Shown here: piece after piece, positions 1-11,278 of the stretch | Layout of the letters: every line of letters starts with the position of its first letter | Numbering within the stretch: the stretch's first letter is position 1 | DNA from: Hydractinia symbiolongicarpus | Taxonomy: Eukaryota; Cnidaria; Hydrozoa; Anthoathecata; Hydractiniidae | Reading direction: 5' to 3' | Assembly: GCF_029227915.1 (NCBI RefSeq) | Contig: NC_079878.1 | Location: 27,803,501 to 27,867,500, forward strand | DNA: 64,000 nt | The notes under the pieces: model-generated | What the model saw: only the letters and a program-made list of their open reading frames with translations | Told to the model about the DNA's origin: nothing | Database searches by the model: none | Position numbers and translations under genes: made by a program

Positions 1-29
1 GCTTTTAACAGTGAAACGATTGACTGTGG

Positions 30-39
30 CACTTAAGTG
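30..39. repeat. 10-bp perfect palindrome CACTTAAGTG
   Basis: CACTTAAGTG is self-complementary over all ten bases. It is present in a left-type subset of monomers (for example at units 1, 747, 2705, 4197, 5689, 19474 and 45979). Other subtypes have CACTTAAATG or GACTTAATTG, where the palindrome is broken. Confidence 0.85.
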
Positions 40-60
40 AACGGATTTTGTACTGTGACC

Positions 61-78
61 TTATAAATGTGATAAATG
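61..78. repeat. 9-bp internal direct repeat (TGATAAATG type)
   Basis: TTATAAATG is followed directly by TGATAAATG. In the CCTGATAAATG subtype both copies are perfect TGATAAATG. The element is in nearly every unit and is the site of the slippage expansion at 60577. Its first copy contains TATAAA. Confidence 0.85.
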
Positions 79-93
79 AGCCAATTGGACTCC

Positions 94-109
94 AAGAAGT
101 AACATTCTT
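94..109. repeat. Inverted repeat AAGAA / TTCTT
   Basis: A 5-bp perfect stem with a 6-base loop, present in most left-type units. It occupies the same place as AAGGAA/TTCCT in the GGAAAAACG subtype. It could form a small cruciform or bind a dimeric protein, but the sequence alone does not show that. Confidence 0.7.
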
Positions 110-150
110 CTTAATTTGACATGATTGCTGTAACTCAGCGATTATACTGG

Positions 151-165
151 GCGCTGTGGTAGCGC
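151..165. repeat. Inverted repeat GCGCT-GTGGT-AGCGC
   Basis: A perfect 5-bp GC-rich stem around a 5-base loop, in an AT-rich unit. It is in most monomers. Loop variants GTGGC, GTGAT, GTAGT, GTGGA and GCAGT leave the stem intact. Common stem variants AGTGC, GCGTT and GGCGC mostly turn one pair into G.T. It is one of the most constant parts of the monomer. Confidence 0.85.
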
Positions 166-225
166 TTTATTTAAAAGCTTAGATAAATAAGCCATTTTTT
201 ATTGTGGGACCAATCCTAGACCTTA

Positions 226-232
226 TCGCGCA
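226..232. other. CpG cluster within the monomer
   Basis: The consensus is ATCGCGCGC, with three consecutive CpGs; this copy reads TCGCGCA. Variants along the array are TTGCGCG, TCGTGCG, TCGCACG, TCGCGTG and TCGCGCA. Each is a CG-to-TG or CG-to-CA change. Confidence 0.85.
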
Positions 233-235
233 CTT

Positions 236-241
236 AATAAA
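236..241 (+). other. AATAAA hexamer in the TTAATAAATAGG subtype
   Basis: AATAAA matches the animal polyadenylation signal and recurs in every unit of this subtype. The other subtype reads GAAGAAATAG and lacks it. With no gene upstream it is most likely incidental, but it would matter if the satellite is transcribed on this strand. Confidence 0.35.
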
Positions 242-248
242 TAGGAAC

Positions 249-261
249 AGTTTCAAAAACT
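249..261. repeat. Inverted repeat AGTTT-CAA-AAACT
   Basis: A 5-bp stem with a 3-base loop. Loop variants GAA, CGA, CAC and TAA keep the stem. The ACACGTTC (t1) and CACTTTCG subtypes disrupt it. Confidence 0.75.
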
Positions 262-344
262 AAATTTCATTGACCTTCTACCATTATCAATCCGCATGAA
301 TTATAACGGTGGCGTCACAAATTCGTACCAACATGCATTTAACG

Positions 345-359
345 ATATCTTTCTGATAT
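345..359. repeat. Inverted repeat ATATC-TTTCT-GATAT
   Basis: A 5-bp stem with a 5-base loop near the end of the monomer, perfect in units reading GATATCTTTCTGATAT. In units with GATATTTTTCTGATAT one pair becomes T.G. Confidence 0.75.
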
Positions 360-1492
360 TACTAGGTTGCATCGCTTTTAACAGTGAAGCGATTGACTGT
401 GGCACTTAAATGAACTGATTTTTGACTTTGACCTCATAAAAGTGATAAATGAGCCAATTGGATTCCAAGAAATAACATTCTTCTTAATTTGACATGATTG
501 CTGTAACTCAGCGATTAAACTGGGCGCTGTGGTAGCGCTTTATTTAAAAGCCTAGATAAATAAGCCATTTTTTAATGTGGGAACAATCCTAGACCTTATC
601 GTGCGCTTAATAAATAGGAACAGTTTCAAAAACTACATTTCATTGACTTTCTAACAGTATCAATCCGCATGAATTACAACGGTTGCGTCACATATTTGTC
701 CCCACATGTGTTTAGGGATATTTTTCTGATATTGCTACGTTGTATTGCTTTTAACAGTGAAACGATTGACTGTGGCACTTAAGTGAACGGATTTTGGACT
801 GTGACCTTATAAATGTGATAAATAAGCCAATTGGACTCCAAGAAATAACATTCTTCTTAATTTGACATGATTGCTGTAACTCAGCGATTATACTGGGCGC
901 TGTGGTAGCGTTTTATTTAAAAGCTTAGATAAATAAGCCATTTTTTAATGTGGGACCAATCCTAGACCTTATCGCGCGCTTAATAAATAGGAACAGTTTC
1001 AAAAACTAAATTTCATTGACTTTCTGACAGTATCAATCCGCATGAATTACAAGGGTTGCGTCACAAATTCGTACCAACATGCATTTAGGGATATCTTTCT
1101 GATATTACTAGGTTGCATTGCTTTTAACAGTGAAACGATTGACTGTGGGACTTAATTGAACGGATTTTGTACTGTGACCTTATAAATGTGATAAATGAGC
1201 CAATTGGACTCCAAGAAGTAACATTCTTCTTAATTTGACATGATTGCTGTAACTCAGCGATTATACTGGGCGCTGTGGTAGCGTTTTATTTAAAAGCTTA
1301 GATAAATAAGCCATTTTTTAATGTGGGACCAATCCTAGACCTTATCGCGCGCTTAATAAATAGGAACAGTTTCAAAAACTAAATTTCATTGACTTTCTGA
1401 CAGTATCAATCCGCATGAATTACAAGGGTTGCGTCACAAATTCGTACCAACATGCATTTAGGGATATCTTTCTGATATTACTAGGTTGCATT

Positions 1493-1585
1493 GCTTTTAA
1501 CAGTGAAACGATTGACTGTGGCACTTAAGTGAATTCGTACCAACATGCATTTAGGGATATCTTTCTGATATTACTAGGTTGCATT
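1493..1585. repeat. 93-bp internally deleted satellite monomer
   Basis: This unit begins normally with GCTTTTAACAG, runs to CACTTAAGTGAA and then jumps to TTCGTACCAACATGC. It lacks the middle 280 bp of the monomer. The junction near 1533 creates GAATTC and can be explained by a 2-bp AA microhomology. The retained tail matches the tails of the two preceding units, suggesting the deletion arose in a copy of that local duplication. It is the only grossly shortened unit in the window. Confidence 0.95.
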
Positions 1586-4500
1586 GCTTTTAACAGTGAA
1601 ACGATTGACTGTGGGACTTAATTGAACTGATTCTGGACTGTGACCTTATAAATGTGATAAATGAGACAATTGGACACCAAGAAATAACATTCTTCTTAAT
1701 TTGACATGATTGTCGGGACTCAGCGACTACACTGGCCGCTCTGGTAGCGCCTCATTTAAAAATTTAAATAAGTAAGTCATTTTTTACTGTGAGACAAAAC
1801 CTAGCCGTTATCGCGCGCTGAAGAAATAGAGACAGTTTGAAAAACTACATTTTGATGAATTTCTAACGGTATCAGTCCGTTTAAGTGACGACGGTTGGGT
1901 CACATATTCGTCCCCACATGTGTTTAGGGATATTTTTCTGATATTACTAGGTTGTATTGCTTTTAACAGTGAAACGATTGACTGTGGCACTTAAGTGAAC
2001 GGATTTTGGACTGTGACCTTATAAATGTGATAAATGAGCCAATTGGACTCCAAGAAATAACATTCTTCTTAATTTGACATGATTGCTGTAACTCAGCGAT
2101 TAAACTGGGCGCTGTGGTAGCGCTTTATTTAAAAGCTTAGATAAATAAACCATTTTTTAATGTGGGACCAATCCTAGACCTTATCGTGCGCTTAATAAAC
2201 AGGAACAGTTTCAAAAACTACATTTCAGTGACTTTCTAACAGTATCAATCCGCATGAATTACAACGGTTGCGTCACAAATTCGTACCAGCATGTATTTAG
2301 CGATATCTTTCTGATATTACAAGGTTGCATCGCTTTTTACAGTGAAACGATTGACTGTGGGACTTAATTGAACTAACTTTGGACTGTGACCTGATAAATG
2401 TGATAAATGAGACATTTGGACTCCAAGAAATAACATTCTTCTTAATTTGACATGATTGCTGGAACTCAGCGATTACACTGGGCGCTGTGGTAGCGCTTTA
2501 TTTAAAAGCTTAGATAAATAAGCCATTTTTTATTGTGGGACCAATCCTAGACCTTATCGCGCACTTAATAAATAGGAACAGTTTCAAAAACTAAATTTCA
2601 TTGACCTTCTAACATTATCAATCCGCATGAATTATATCGGTGGCGTCACAAATTCGTACCAACATGCATTTAACGATATCTTTCTGATATTACTAGGTTG
2701 TATTGCTTTTAACAGTGAAAAGATTGACTGTGGCACTTAAGTGAACGGATTTTGTACTGTGACCTTATAAATGTGATAAATGAGTCAATTGGACTCCAAG
2801 AAGTAACATTCTTCTTAATTTGACATGATTGCTGTAACTCAGCGATTATACTGGGCGCTGTGGTAGCGCTTTATTTAAAAGCTTAGATAAATAAGCCATT
2901 TTTTATTGTGGGACCAATCCTAGACCTTATCGCGCACTTAATAAATAGGAACAGTTTCAAAAACTAAATTTCATTGACCTTCTACCATTATCAATCCGCA
3001 TGAATTATAACGGTGGCGTCACAAATTCGTACCAACATGCATTTAACGATATCTTTCTGATATTACTAGGTTGCATCGCTTTTAACAGTGAAGCGATTGA
3101 CTGTGGCACTTAAATGAACTGATTTTTGACTTTGACCTCATAAAAGTGATAAATGAGCCAATTGGATTCCAAGAAATAACATTCTTCTTAATTTGACATG
3201 ATTGCTGTAACTCAGCGATTAAACTGGGCGCTGTGGTAGCGCTTTATTTAAAAGCCTAGATAAATAAGCCATTTTTTAATGTGGGACCAATCCTAGACCT
3301 TATCGTGCGCTTAATAAATAGGATCAGTTTCAAAAACTACATTTCATTGACTTTCTAACAGTATCAATCCGCATGAATTACAACGGTTGAGTCACAAATT
3401 CGTACCAACATGTATTTAGCGATATCTTTCTGATATTACAAGGTTGCATCGCTTTTTACAGTGAAACGATTGACTGTGGGACTTAATTGAACTAACTTTG
3501 GACTGTGACCTGATAAATGTGATAAATGAGACATTTGGACTCCAAGAAATAACATTCTTCTTAATTTGACATGATTGCCGGAACTCAGCGATTACACTGG
3601 GCGCTGTGGTAGCGCTTAATTTAAAAATTTAAATAAGTAAGTCATCTTTTACTGTGGGACAAATCCTAGCCGTTATCGCGCACTTAATAAATAGGAACAG
3701 TTTCAAAAACTAAATTTCATTGACCTTCTAACATTATCAATCCGCATGAATTATAACGGTGGCGTCACAAATTCGTACCAACATGCATTTAGCGATATCT
3801 TTCTGATATTACTAGGTGGCATCGCTTTTAACAGTGAAGCGATTGACTGTGGCATTAAAATGAACTGATTTTTGACTTTGACCTCATAAAAGTGATAAAT
3901 GAGCCAATTGGATTCCAAGAAATGACATTCTTCTTAATTTGACATGATTGCTGTAACTCAACGATTATACTGGGCGCTGTGGTAGCGCTTTATTTGAAAA
4001 CTTAGATAAATAAGACATTTTTTATTGTGGGACCAATCCTAGCCGTTATTGCGCGCTTAATAAATAGAAACAGTTTTAAAAACTACATTTCATTGACTTT
4101 CTAACAGTATCAATCCGCATGAATTACAACGGTTGCGTCACAAATTCGTACCAACATGTATTTAGCGATATTTTTCTGATATTACTAGTTTGTATTGCTT
4201 TTAACAGTGAAACGATTGACTGTGGCACTTAAGTGAACGGATTTTGGACTGTGACCTTATAAATGTGATAAATAAGCCAATTGGACTCCAAGAAATAACA
4301 TTCTTCTTAATTTGACATGATTGTTGTAACTCAGCGAATATACTGGGCGCTGTGGTAGCGCTTTATTTAAAAGCTTAGATAAATAAGCCATTTTTTATTG
4401 TGGGACCAATCCTAAACCTTATCGCGCGTTTAATAAATAGGAACAGTTTCAAAAACTACATTTCATTGACTTTCTAACAGTATCAATCCGCATGAATTAC

Positions 4501-6061
4501 AAGGGTTGCGTCACAAATTCGTACCAACATGCATTTAGCGATATCTTTCTGATATTACTAGGTTGCATTGCTTTTAACAGTGAAACGATTGACTGTGGGA
4601 CTTAATTGAACTGATTCTGGACTGTGACCTTATAAATGTGATAAATGAGACAATTGGACTCCAAGAAATAACATTCTTCTTAATTTGACATGATTGTCGG
4701 AACTCAGCGACTACACTGGCCGCTGTGGTAGCGCCTCATTTAAAAATTTAAATAAGTAAGTCATTTTTTACTGTGGGACAAAACCTAGCCGTTATCGCGC
4801 GCTGAAGAAATAGAGACAGTTTGAAAAACTACATTTCGATGACTTTCTAACGGTATCAGTCCGTTTAAGTGACGACGGTTGGGTCACATATTCGTCCCCA
4901 CATGTGTTTAGGGATATTTTTCTGATATTACTAGGTTGTATTGCTTTCAACAGTGAAACGATTGACTGTGGCACTTAAGTGAACGGATTTTGGACTGTGA
5001 CCTTATAAATGTGATAAATAAGCCAATTGGACTCCAAGAAATAACATTCTTCTTAGTTTGACATGATTGCTGTAACTCAGCGAATGTACTGGGCGCTGTG
5101 GTAGCGCTTTATTTAAAAGCTTAGATAAAAAAGCCATTTTTTAATGTAGGACCAATCCTAGACCTTATCGCGGGGTTAATAAATAGGAACAGTTTCAAAA
5201 ACTACATTTCATTGATTTTCTAACAGTATCAATCCGCATGAATTACAACGGTTGCGTCACAAATTTGTACCAACATGCAATTAGCGATATCTTTCTGATA
5301 TTACTAGGTTGCATCGCTTTTAACTGTGAAACGATTGACTGTGGGACTTAATTAAACTAACTTTGGACTGTGACCTGATAAATGTGATAAATGAGACAGT
5401 TGGACTCCAAGAAATAACATTCTTTTTAATTTGACATGATGGCCGGAACCCAGCGATTACACTGGGCGCTGCGCTAGTGCTTCATTTGAAAATTTAGATA
5501 AATGAGCTATTTTTTACTGTGGGACGAAACTTAGCCGTTATCGCGCGCTTGATAAATAGGAACACTTTCAAAAAATACATTTCATTGACTTTCTAATAGT
5601 ATCAATCCGTTTGAGTTACAACGGTTGCGTCACATATTCGTACCAACATGTATTTTGCGATATTTTTCTGATATTACTAGGTTGTATTGCTTTTAACAGT
5701 GAAACGATTGACTGTGGCACTTAAGTGAACGGATGTTGGACTGTGACCTTATAAATGTGATAAATAAGCCAATTGGATTTCAAGAAATAACGTTCTTCTT
5801 AATTTGACATGATTGCTGTAACTCAGCGATTATACTGGGCGCTGTGGTGGCGCTTTATTTAAAAGCTTAGATAAAAAAGCCATTTTTTATTGTGGGACCA
5901 ATCCTAAACCTTATCGCGCGCTTAATAAATAGGAACAGTTTCAAAAACTACATTTCATTGACTTTCTAACAGTATCAATCCGCATGAATTGCAAGGGTTG
6001 CGTCACAAATTCGTACCAACATGCATTTAGTGATATCTTTCTGATAATACTAGGTTGCATT

Positions 6062-9000
6062 GCTTTTAACAGTGAAACGATTGACTGTGGGACTTATTCG
6101 AACTAACTTTGGACTGTGACCTGATAAATGTGATAAATGAGACATTTGGACTCCTCCAAGAAATAACATTCTTCTTAATTTGACATGATTGCCGGAACTC
6201 AGCGATTACACCTGGCGCTGCGCTAGTGCTTCATTTGACAATTTAGATAAATAAGCCATTTTTTACTGTGGGACGAAACCTAGCCGTTATCGCGCGCTTG
6301 ATAAATAGGAACAGTTTCAAAAAATACATTTCATTGACTTTCTAACAGTATCAATCCGTTTGAGTTACAACGGTTGCGTCACATATTCGTACCAACATGT
6401 ATTTTGCGATATTTTTCTGATATTACTAGGTTGCATCGCTCGTAAAAGTGAAACGAGTGACTGTGGGACTTAATTGAACTGATTCTGGACTGTGATCTTA
6501 TAAATGTGATAAATGAGATAATTGGACTCCAAGGAAAAACGTTCTTCTTAGTTTGACATGATTGCTGGAACTCAGCGATTATACTGAGCGCTGTGGTAGC
6601 GCTTCATTTAAAAATTTAAATAAGTAAGTCTTTTTTTACTGTGGGACAAATCCTAGCCGTTATCGCGCTGAAGAAATAGAGACAGTTTCAAAAACTACAT
6701 TTCAATGAATTTCTAACGGTATTAGTTCGCTGGGTTACAACGGTTGCGTGACATATTCGTCCCCACATGTGTTTAGGGATATTGTCCTGATATTACTATG
6801 TTGTATTGCTTTTAACAGTGAAACGATTAACTGTGGCACTTAAATGAACTGATTTTTAACTTTGACCTCATAAAAGTGATAAATGAGCCAATTGGATTCC
6901 AAGAAATAACATTCTTCTTAATTTGACATGATTGCTGTAACTCAGCGATTGTACTGGGCGCTGTGGTAGCGCTTTATTTAAAAGCTTAGATAAATAAGTC
7001 ATTTTTTATTGTGGGACCAATCCTAAACCTTATCGCGCGCTTAATAAATAGGAACAGTTTCAAAAACTACATTTCATTGACTTTCTAACAGTATCAATCC
7101 GCATGAATTGCAAGGGTTGCGTCACAAACTCGTACCAACATGCATTTAGCGATATCTTTCTGATAATGCTAGGTTGCATTGCTTTTAAAAGTGAAACGAT
7201 TGACTGTGGGACTTAATTGAACTAACTTTGGACTGTGACCTGATAAATGTGATAAATGAGACATTTAGACTCCTCCAAGAAATAACATTCTTCTTAATTT
7301 GACATGATTGCCGGAACTCAGCGATTACACCTGGCGCTGCGCTAGTGCTTCATTTGAAAATTTAGATAAATAAGCCATTTTTTACTGTGGGACGAAACCT
7401 AGCCGTTATTGCGCGCTTGATAAATAGGAACAGTTTCAAAAAATACATTTCATTGACATTCTAACAGTATCAATCCGTTTGAGTTACAACGGTTGCGTCA
7501 CATATTCGTACCAACATGTATTTTGCGATATTTTTCTGATATTACTAGGTTGCAGCGCTTGTAAAAGTGAAACGAGTGACTGTGGGACTTAATTGAACTG
7601 ATTCTGGACTGTGATCCTATAAATGTGATAAATGAGATAATTGGACTCCAAGGAAAAACGTTCTTCTTAGTTTGACATGAATGCTGGAACTCAGCGATTA
7701 TACTGAGCGCTGTGGTAGCGCTTCATTTAAAAATTTAAATAAGTAAGTCTTTTTTTACTGTGGGACAAATCCTAGCCGTTATCGCGCTGAAGAAATAGAG
7801 ACAGTTTCAAAAACTACATTTCAATGAATTTCTAACGGTATTAGTCCGCTGGGTTACAACGGTTGCGTGACATATTCGTCCCCACATGTGTTTAGGGATA
7901 TTGTCCTGATATTACTATGTTGTATTGCTTTTAACAGTGAAACGATTAACTGTGGCACTTAAATGAACTGATTTTTGACTTTGACCTCATAAAAGTGATA
8001 AATGAGCCAATTGGATTCCAAGAAATAACATTCTTCTTAATTTGACATGATTGCTGTAACTCAGCGATTGTACTGGGCGCTGTGGTAGCGCTTTATTTAA
8101 AAGCTTAGATAATTAAGCCATTTTTTATTGTGGGACCAATCCTAAACCTTATCGCGCGCTTAATAAATAGGAACAGTTTCAAAAACTACATTTCATTGAC
8201 TTTCTAACAGTATCAATCCGCATGAATTGCAAGGGTTGCGTCACAAATTCGTACCAACATGCATTTAGCGATATCTTTCTGATAATGCTAGGTTGCATTG
8301 CTTTTAAAAGTGAAACGATTGACTGTGGGACTTAATTGAACTAACTTTGGACTGTGACCTGATAAATGTGATAAATGAGACATTTAGACTCCTCCAAGAA
8401 ATAACATTCTTCTTAATTTGACATGATTGCCGGAACTCAGCGATTACACCTGGCGCTGCGCTAGTGCTTCATTTGAAAATTTAGATAAATAAGCCATTTT
8501 TTACTGTGGGACGAAACCTAGATGTTATCGCGCGCTTGATAAATAGGAACAGTTTCAAAAAATACATTTCACTAACTTTCTAACAGTATCAATCCGTTTG
8601 AGTTACAACGGTTGCGTCACATATTCGTACCAACATGTATTTTGCGATATTTTTCTGATATTACTAGGTTGCATCGCTCGTAAAAGTGAAACGAGTGACT
8701 GTGGGACTTAATTGAACTGATTCTGGACTGTGATCTTATAAATGTGATAAAGGAGATAATTGGACTCCAAGGAAAAACGTTCTTGTTAGTTTGACATGAT
8801 TGCTGGAACTCAGCGATTATACTGAGCGCTGTGGTAGCGCTTCATTTAAAAATTTAAATAAGTAAGTCATTTTTTACTGTGGGACAAATCCTAGCCGTTA
8901 TCGCGCTGAAGAAATAGAGACAGTTTCAAAAACTACATTTCAATGAATTTCTAACGGTATTAGTCCGCTGGGTTACAACGGTTGCGTGACATATTCGTCC

Positions 9001-10534
9001 CCACATGTGTTTAGGGATATTGTCCTGATATTACTATGTTGTATTGCTTTTAACAGTGAAACGATTAACTGTGGCACTTAAATGAACTGATTTTTGACTT
9101 TGACTTCATAAAAGTGATAAATGAGCCAATTGGATTCCAAGAAATAACATTCTTCTTAATTTGACATGATTGCTGTAACTCAGCGATTGTACTGGGCGCT
9201 GTGATAGCGCTTTATTTAAAAGCTTAGATAAATAAGCCATTTTTTATTGTGAGACCAATCCTAGCCGTTATTGCGCGCTTATAAAATAGAAACATTTTCA
9301 AAAACTACAATTCATTGACTTTCTAACAGTATCAATCCCCATGAATTACAACGGTTGCGTCACAAATTCGTACCAACATGTATTTAGCGATATCTTTCTG
9401 ATATTACTAGGTTGCATCGCTTTTTACAGTGAAACGATTGACTGTGGGACTTAATTGAACTAACTTTGGACTGTGACCTGATAAATGTGATAAATGAGAC
9501 ATTTGGACTCCAAGAAATAACATTCTTCTTAATTTGACATGATTGCCGGAACTCAGCGATTACACTGGGCGCTGTGGTAGTGCTTCATTTGAAAATTTAG
9601 ATAAATAAGCCATTTTTTACTGTGGGACGAAACCTAGCCGTTATCGCGCGCTTGATAAATAGGAACAGTTTCAAAAAATACATTTCATTGACTTTCTAAC
9701 AGTATCAATCCGTTTGAGTTACAACGGTTGCGTCACATATTTGTACCAACATGTATTTTGCGATATTTTTCTGATATTACTAGGTTGCATCGCTCGTAAA
9801 AGTGAAACGAGTGACTGTGGGACTTAATTGAACTCATTCTGGACTGTGATCTTATAAATGTGATAAATGAGATAATTGGACTCCAAGGAAAAACGTTCTT
9901 CTTAGTTTGACATGATTGCTGGAATTCAGCGAATATACTGAGCGCTGTGGTAGCGCTTCATTTAAAAATTTAAATAAGTAAGTCATTTTTTACTGTGGGA
10001 CAAATCCTAGCCGTTATCGCGCTGAAGAAATAGAGACAGTTTCAAAAACTACATTTCAATGAATTTCTAACGGTATAAGTCCGCTGGGTTACAACGGTTG
10101 CGTGACATATTCGTCCCCACATGTGTTTAGGGATATTGTCCTGATATTACTATGTTGTATTGCTTTTAACAGTGAAACGATTAACTGTGGCACTTAAATG
10201 AACTGATTTTTGACTTTGACCTCATAAAAGTGATAAATGAGCCAATTGGATTCCAAGAAATAACTATCTTCTTAATTTGACATGATTGCTGTAACTCAGC
10301 GATTGTACTGGGCGCTGTGGTAGCGCTTTATTTGAAAACTTAGATAAATAAGCCATTTTTTATTGTGAGACCAATCCTAGCCGTTATTGCGCGCTTAATA
10401 AATAGAAACATTTTCAAAAACTACATTTCATTGACTTTCTAACAGTATCAATCCGCATGAATTACAACGGTTGCGTCACAAATTCGTACCAACATGTATT
10501 TAGCGCTATCTTTCTGATATTACTAGGTTGCATC
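6062..10534. repeat. 3-mer higher-order repeat, 1119-bp period, four copies
   Basis: Unit starts: 6062, 6438, 6808, 7181, 7557, 7927, 8300, 8676, 9046, 9419, 9792, 10162. Unit lengths run 376, 370, 373 three times and then 373, 370, 373. Copies start at 6062, 7181 and 8300, exactly 1119 apart; the fourth (9419) is 1116 bp because it lacks the 3-bp insertion. The 376-bp units carry a duplicated CTC (ACTCCTCCAAG). The units at 6438, 7557, 8676 and 9792 start GCTCGTAAAAGTG or a one-base variant and have a shortened CpG cluster (ATCGCGCTGAAG). The third units read GATTAACTGTGGC. The fixed order of three diagnostic unit types is direct evidence for an HOR. Confidence 0.93.
6151..6157. repeat. 3-bp CTC duplication marking the 3-mer HOR
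   Basis: CTCCTCC replaces the usual CTCC just before AAG. The same variant starts at 6151, 7270 and 8389, spaced exactly 1119 bp. It is absent from the fourth copy (unit 9419). It is a slippage-type duplication that was then copied with the HOR. Confidence 0.9.
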
Positions 10535-11278
10535 GCTTTTTACAGTGAAACGATTGACTGTAGGACTTAATTGAACTAACTTTGGACTGTGACCTGATAA
10601 ATGTGATAAATGAGACATTTGGACTCCAAGAAATAACATTCTTCTTAATTTGACATGATTGCCGGAACTCAGCGATTACACTGGGCGCTGTGGTAGCGCT
10701 TCATTTAAAAATTTAAATAAGTAAGTCATCTTTTACTGTGGGACAAATCCTAGCCGTTATCGCGCTCTGAAGAAATAGAGACAGTTTCAAAAACTACATT
10801 TCAATGAATACTAACGGTATCAGTCCGTTTGAGTGACGACGGTTGCGTCACATATTTGTCCCCACATGTGTTTAGGGATATTTTTCTGATATTACTAGGT
10901 TGTATTGCTTTTAACAGTGAAACGATTGACTGTGGCACTTAAGTGAACGGATTTTGGACTGTGACCTTATAAATGTGATAAATAAGCCAATTGGACTTTT
11001 AGAAATAACATTCTTCTTAATTTAACATGATTGCTGTAACTCAGCGATTATACTGGGCGCTGTGGTAGCGCTTTATTTAAAGCCTTAGATAAATAAGCCA
11101 TTTTTATTGTGGGACCAATCCTAAACCTTATCGCGCGCTTAATAAATAGGAACAGTTTCAAAAACTACATTTCATTGATTTTCTAACAGTATCAATCCGC
11201 ATGAATTACAACGGTTGCGTCACAAATTTGTACCAACATGCATTTAGCGATATATTTCTGATATTACTAGGTTGCATC
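10535..11278. repeat. Two linking satellite monomers between HOR blocks
   Basis: Units start at 10535 and 10907 (372 bp each). Unit 10535 continues the GATTGCCGGAACTC type seen in the preceding 3-mer HOR. Unit 10907 is of the TAAATAGGAAC / GCATGAATTAC type. They belong to neither the 1119-bp nor the 1495-bp HOR. Nothing else is present. Confidence 0.9.

Larger units (their letters stand above)
1..6061. repeat. Satellite block 1: monomers with segmental duplications
   Basis: Unit starts: 1, 374, 747, 1120, 1493 (93 bp), 1586, 1959, 2332, 2705, 3078, 3451, 3824, 4197, 4570, 4943, 5316, 5689. Apart from the short unit every spacing is exactly 373. Units 1 and 374 recur almost unchanged at 2705 and 3078 (offset 2704), until about 680/3385 where they diverge. 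Units 1120-1958, which include the 93-bp unit, have partners at 4197-4942: the CGACTACACTGGCC variant and AAAACCTAGCC occur in units 1586 and 4570 only, and GAATTACAAGGGTTG in units 1120 and 4197. Units 747 and 1120 are nearly identical to each other, a local tandem duplication. No gene is seen here. Confidence 0.95.

Noticed and set aside
117-148. TTGACA followed by TATACT, resembling a bacterial sigma-70 promoter
   Set aside because: The spacer is about 21 bp, too long for sigma-70. The motif repeats in a non-coding satellite with no gene downstream, and the context is eukaryotic.
1-373. Monomer as an internal dimer of a ~187-bp ancestor
   Set aside because: ACTGTGGGAC (or close) occurs in both halves at about offsets 23 and 199, but the flanks do not align, so internal duplication is not supported by eye.
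1531-1536. GAATTC at the deletion junction as a cloning artefact
   Set aside because: Both sides are ordinary satellite in correct order and orientation, and AA microhomology explains the join. GAATTC also occurs naturally in the GGAATTCAGCG subtype.
1808-1990. Minus-strand 60-63 residue open frame starting MPQSIVSLL, repeated in many units (for example 4792-4974, 11501-11683, 33471-33662, 42463-42654)
   Set aside because: It starts with GTG at the same phase of the satellite each time and is closed by stops in other units. The 63-residue form results only from the 9-bp GTGAAACGA insertion. No known domain and no conserved coding pattern are seen.
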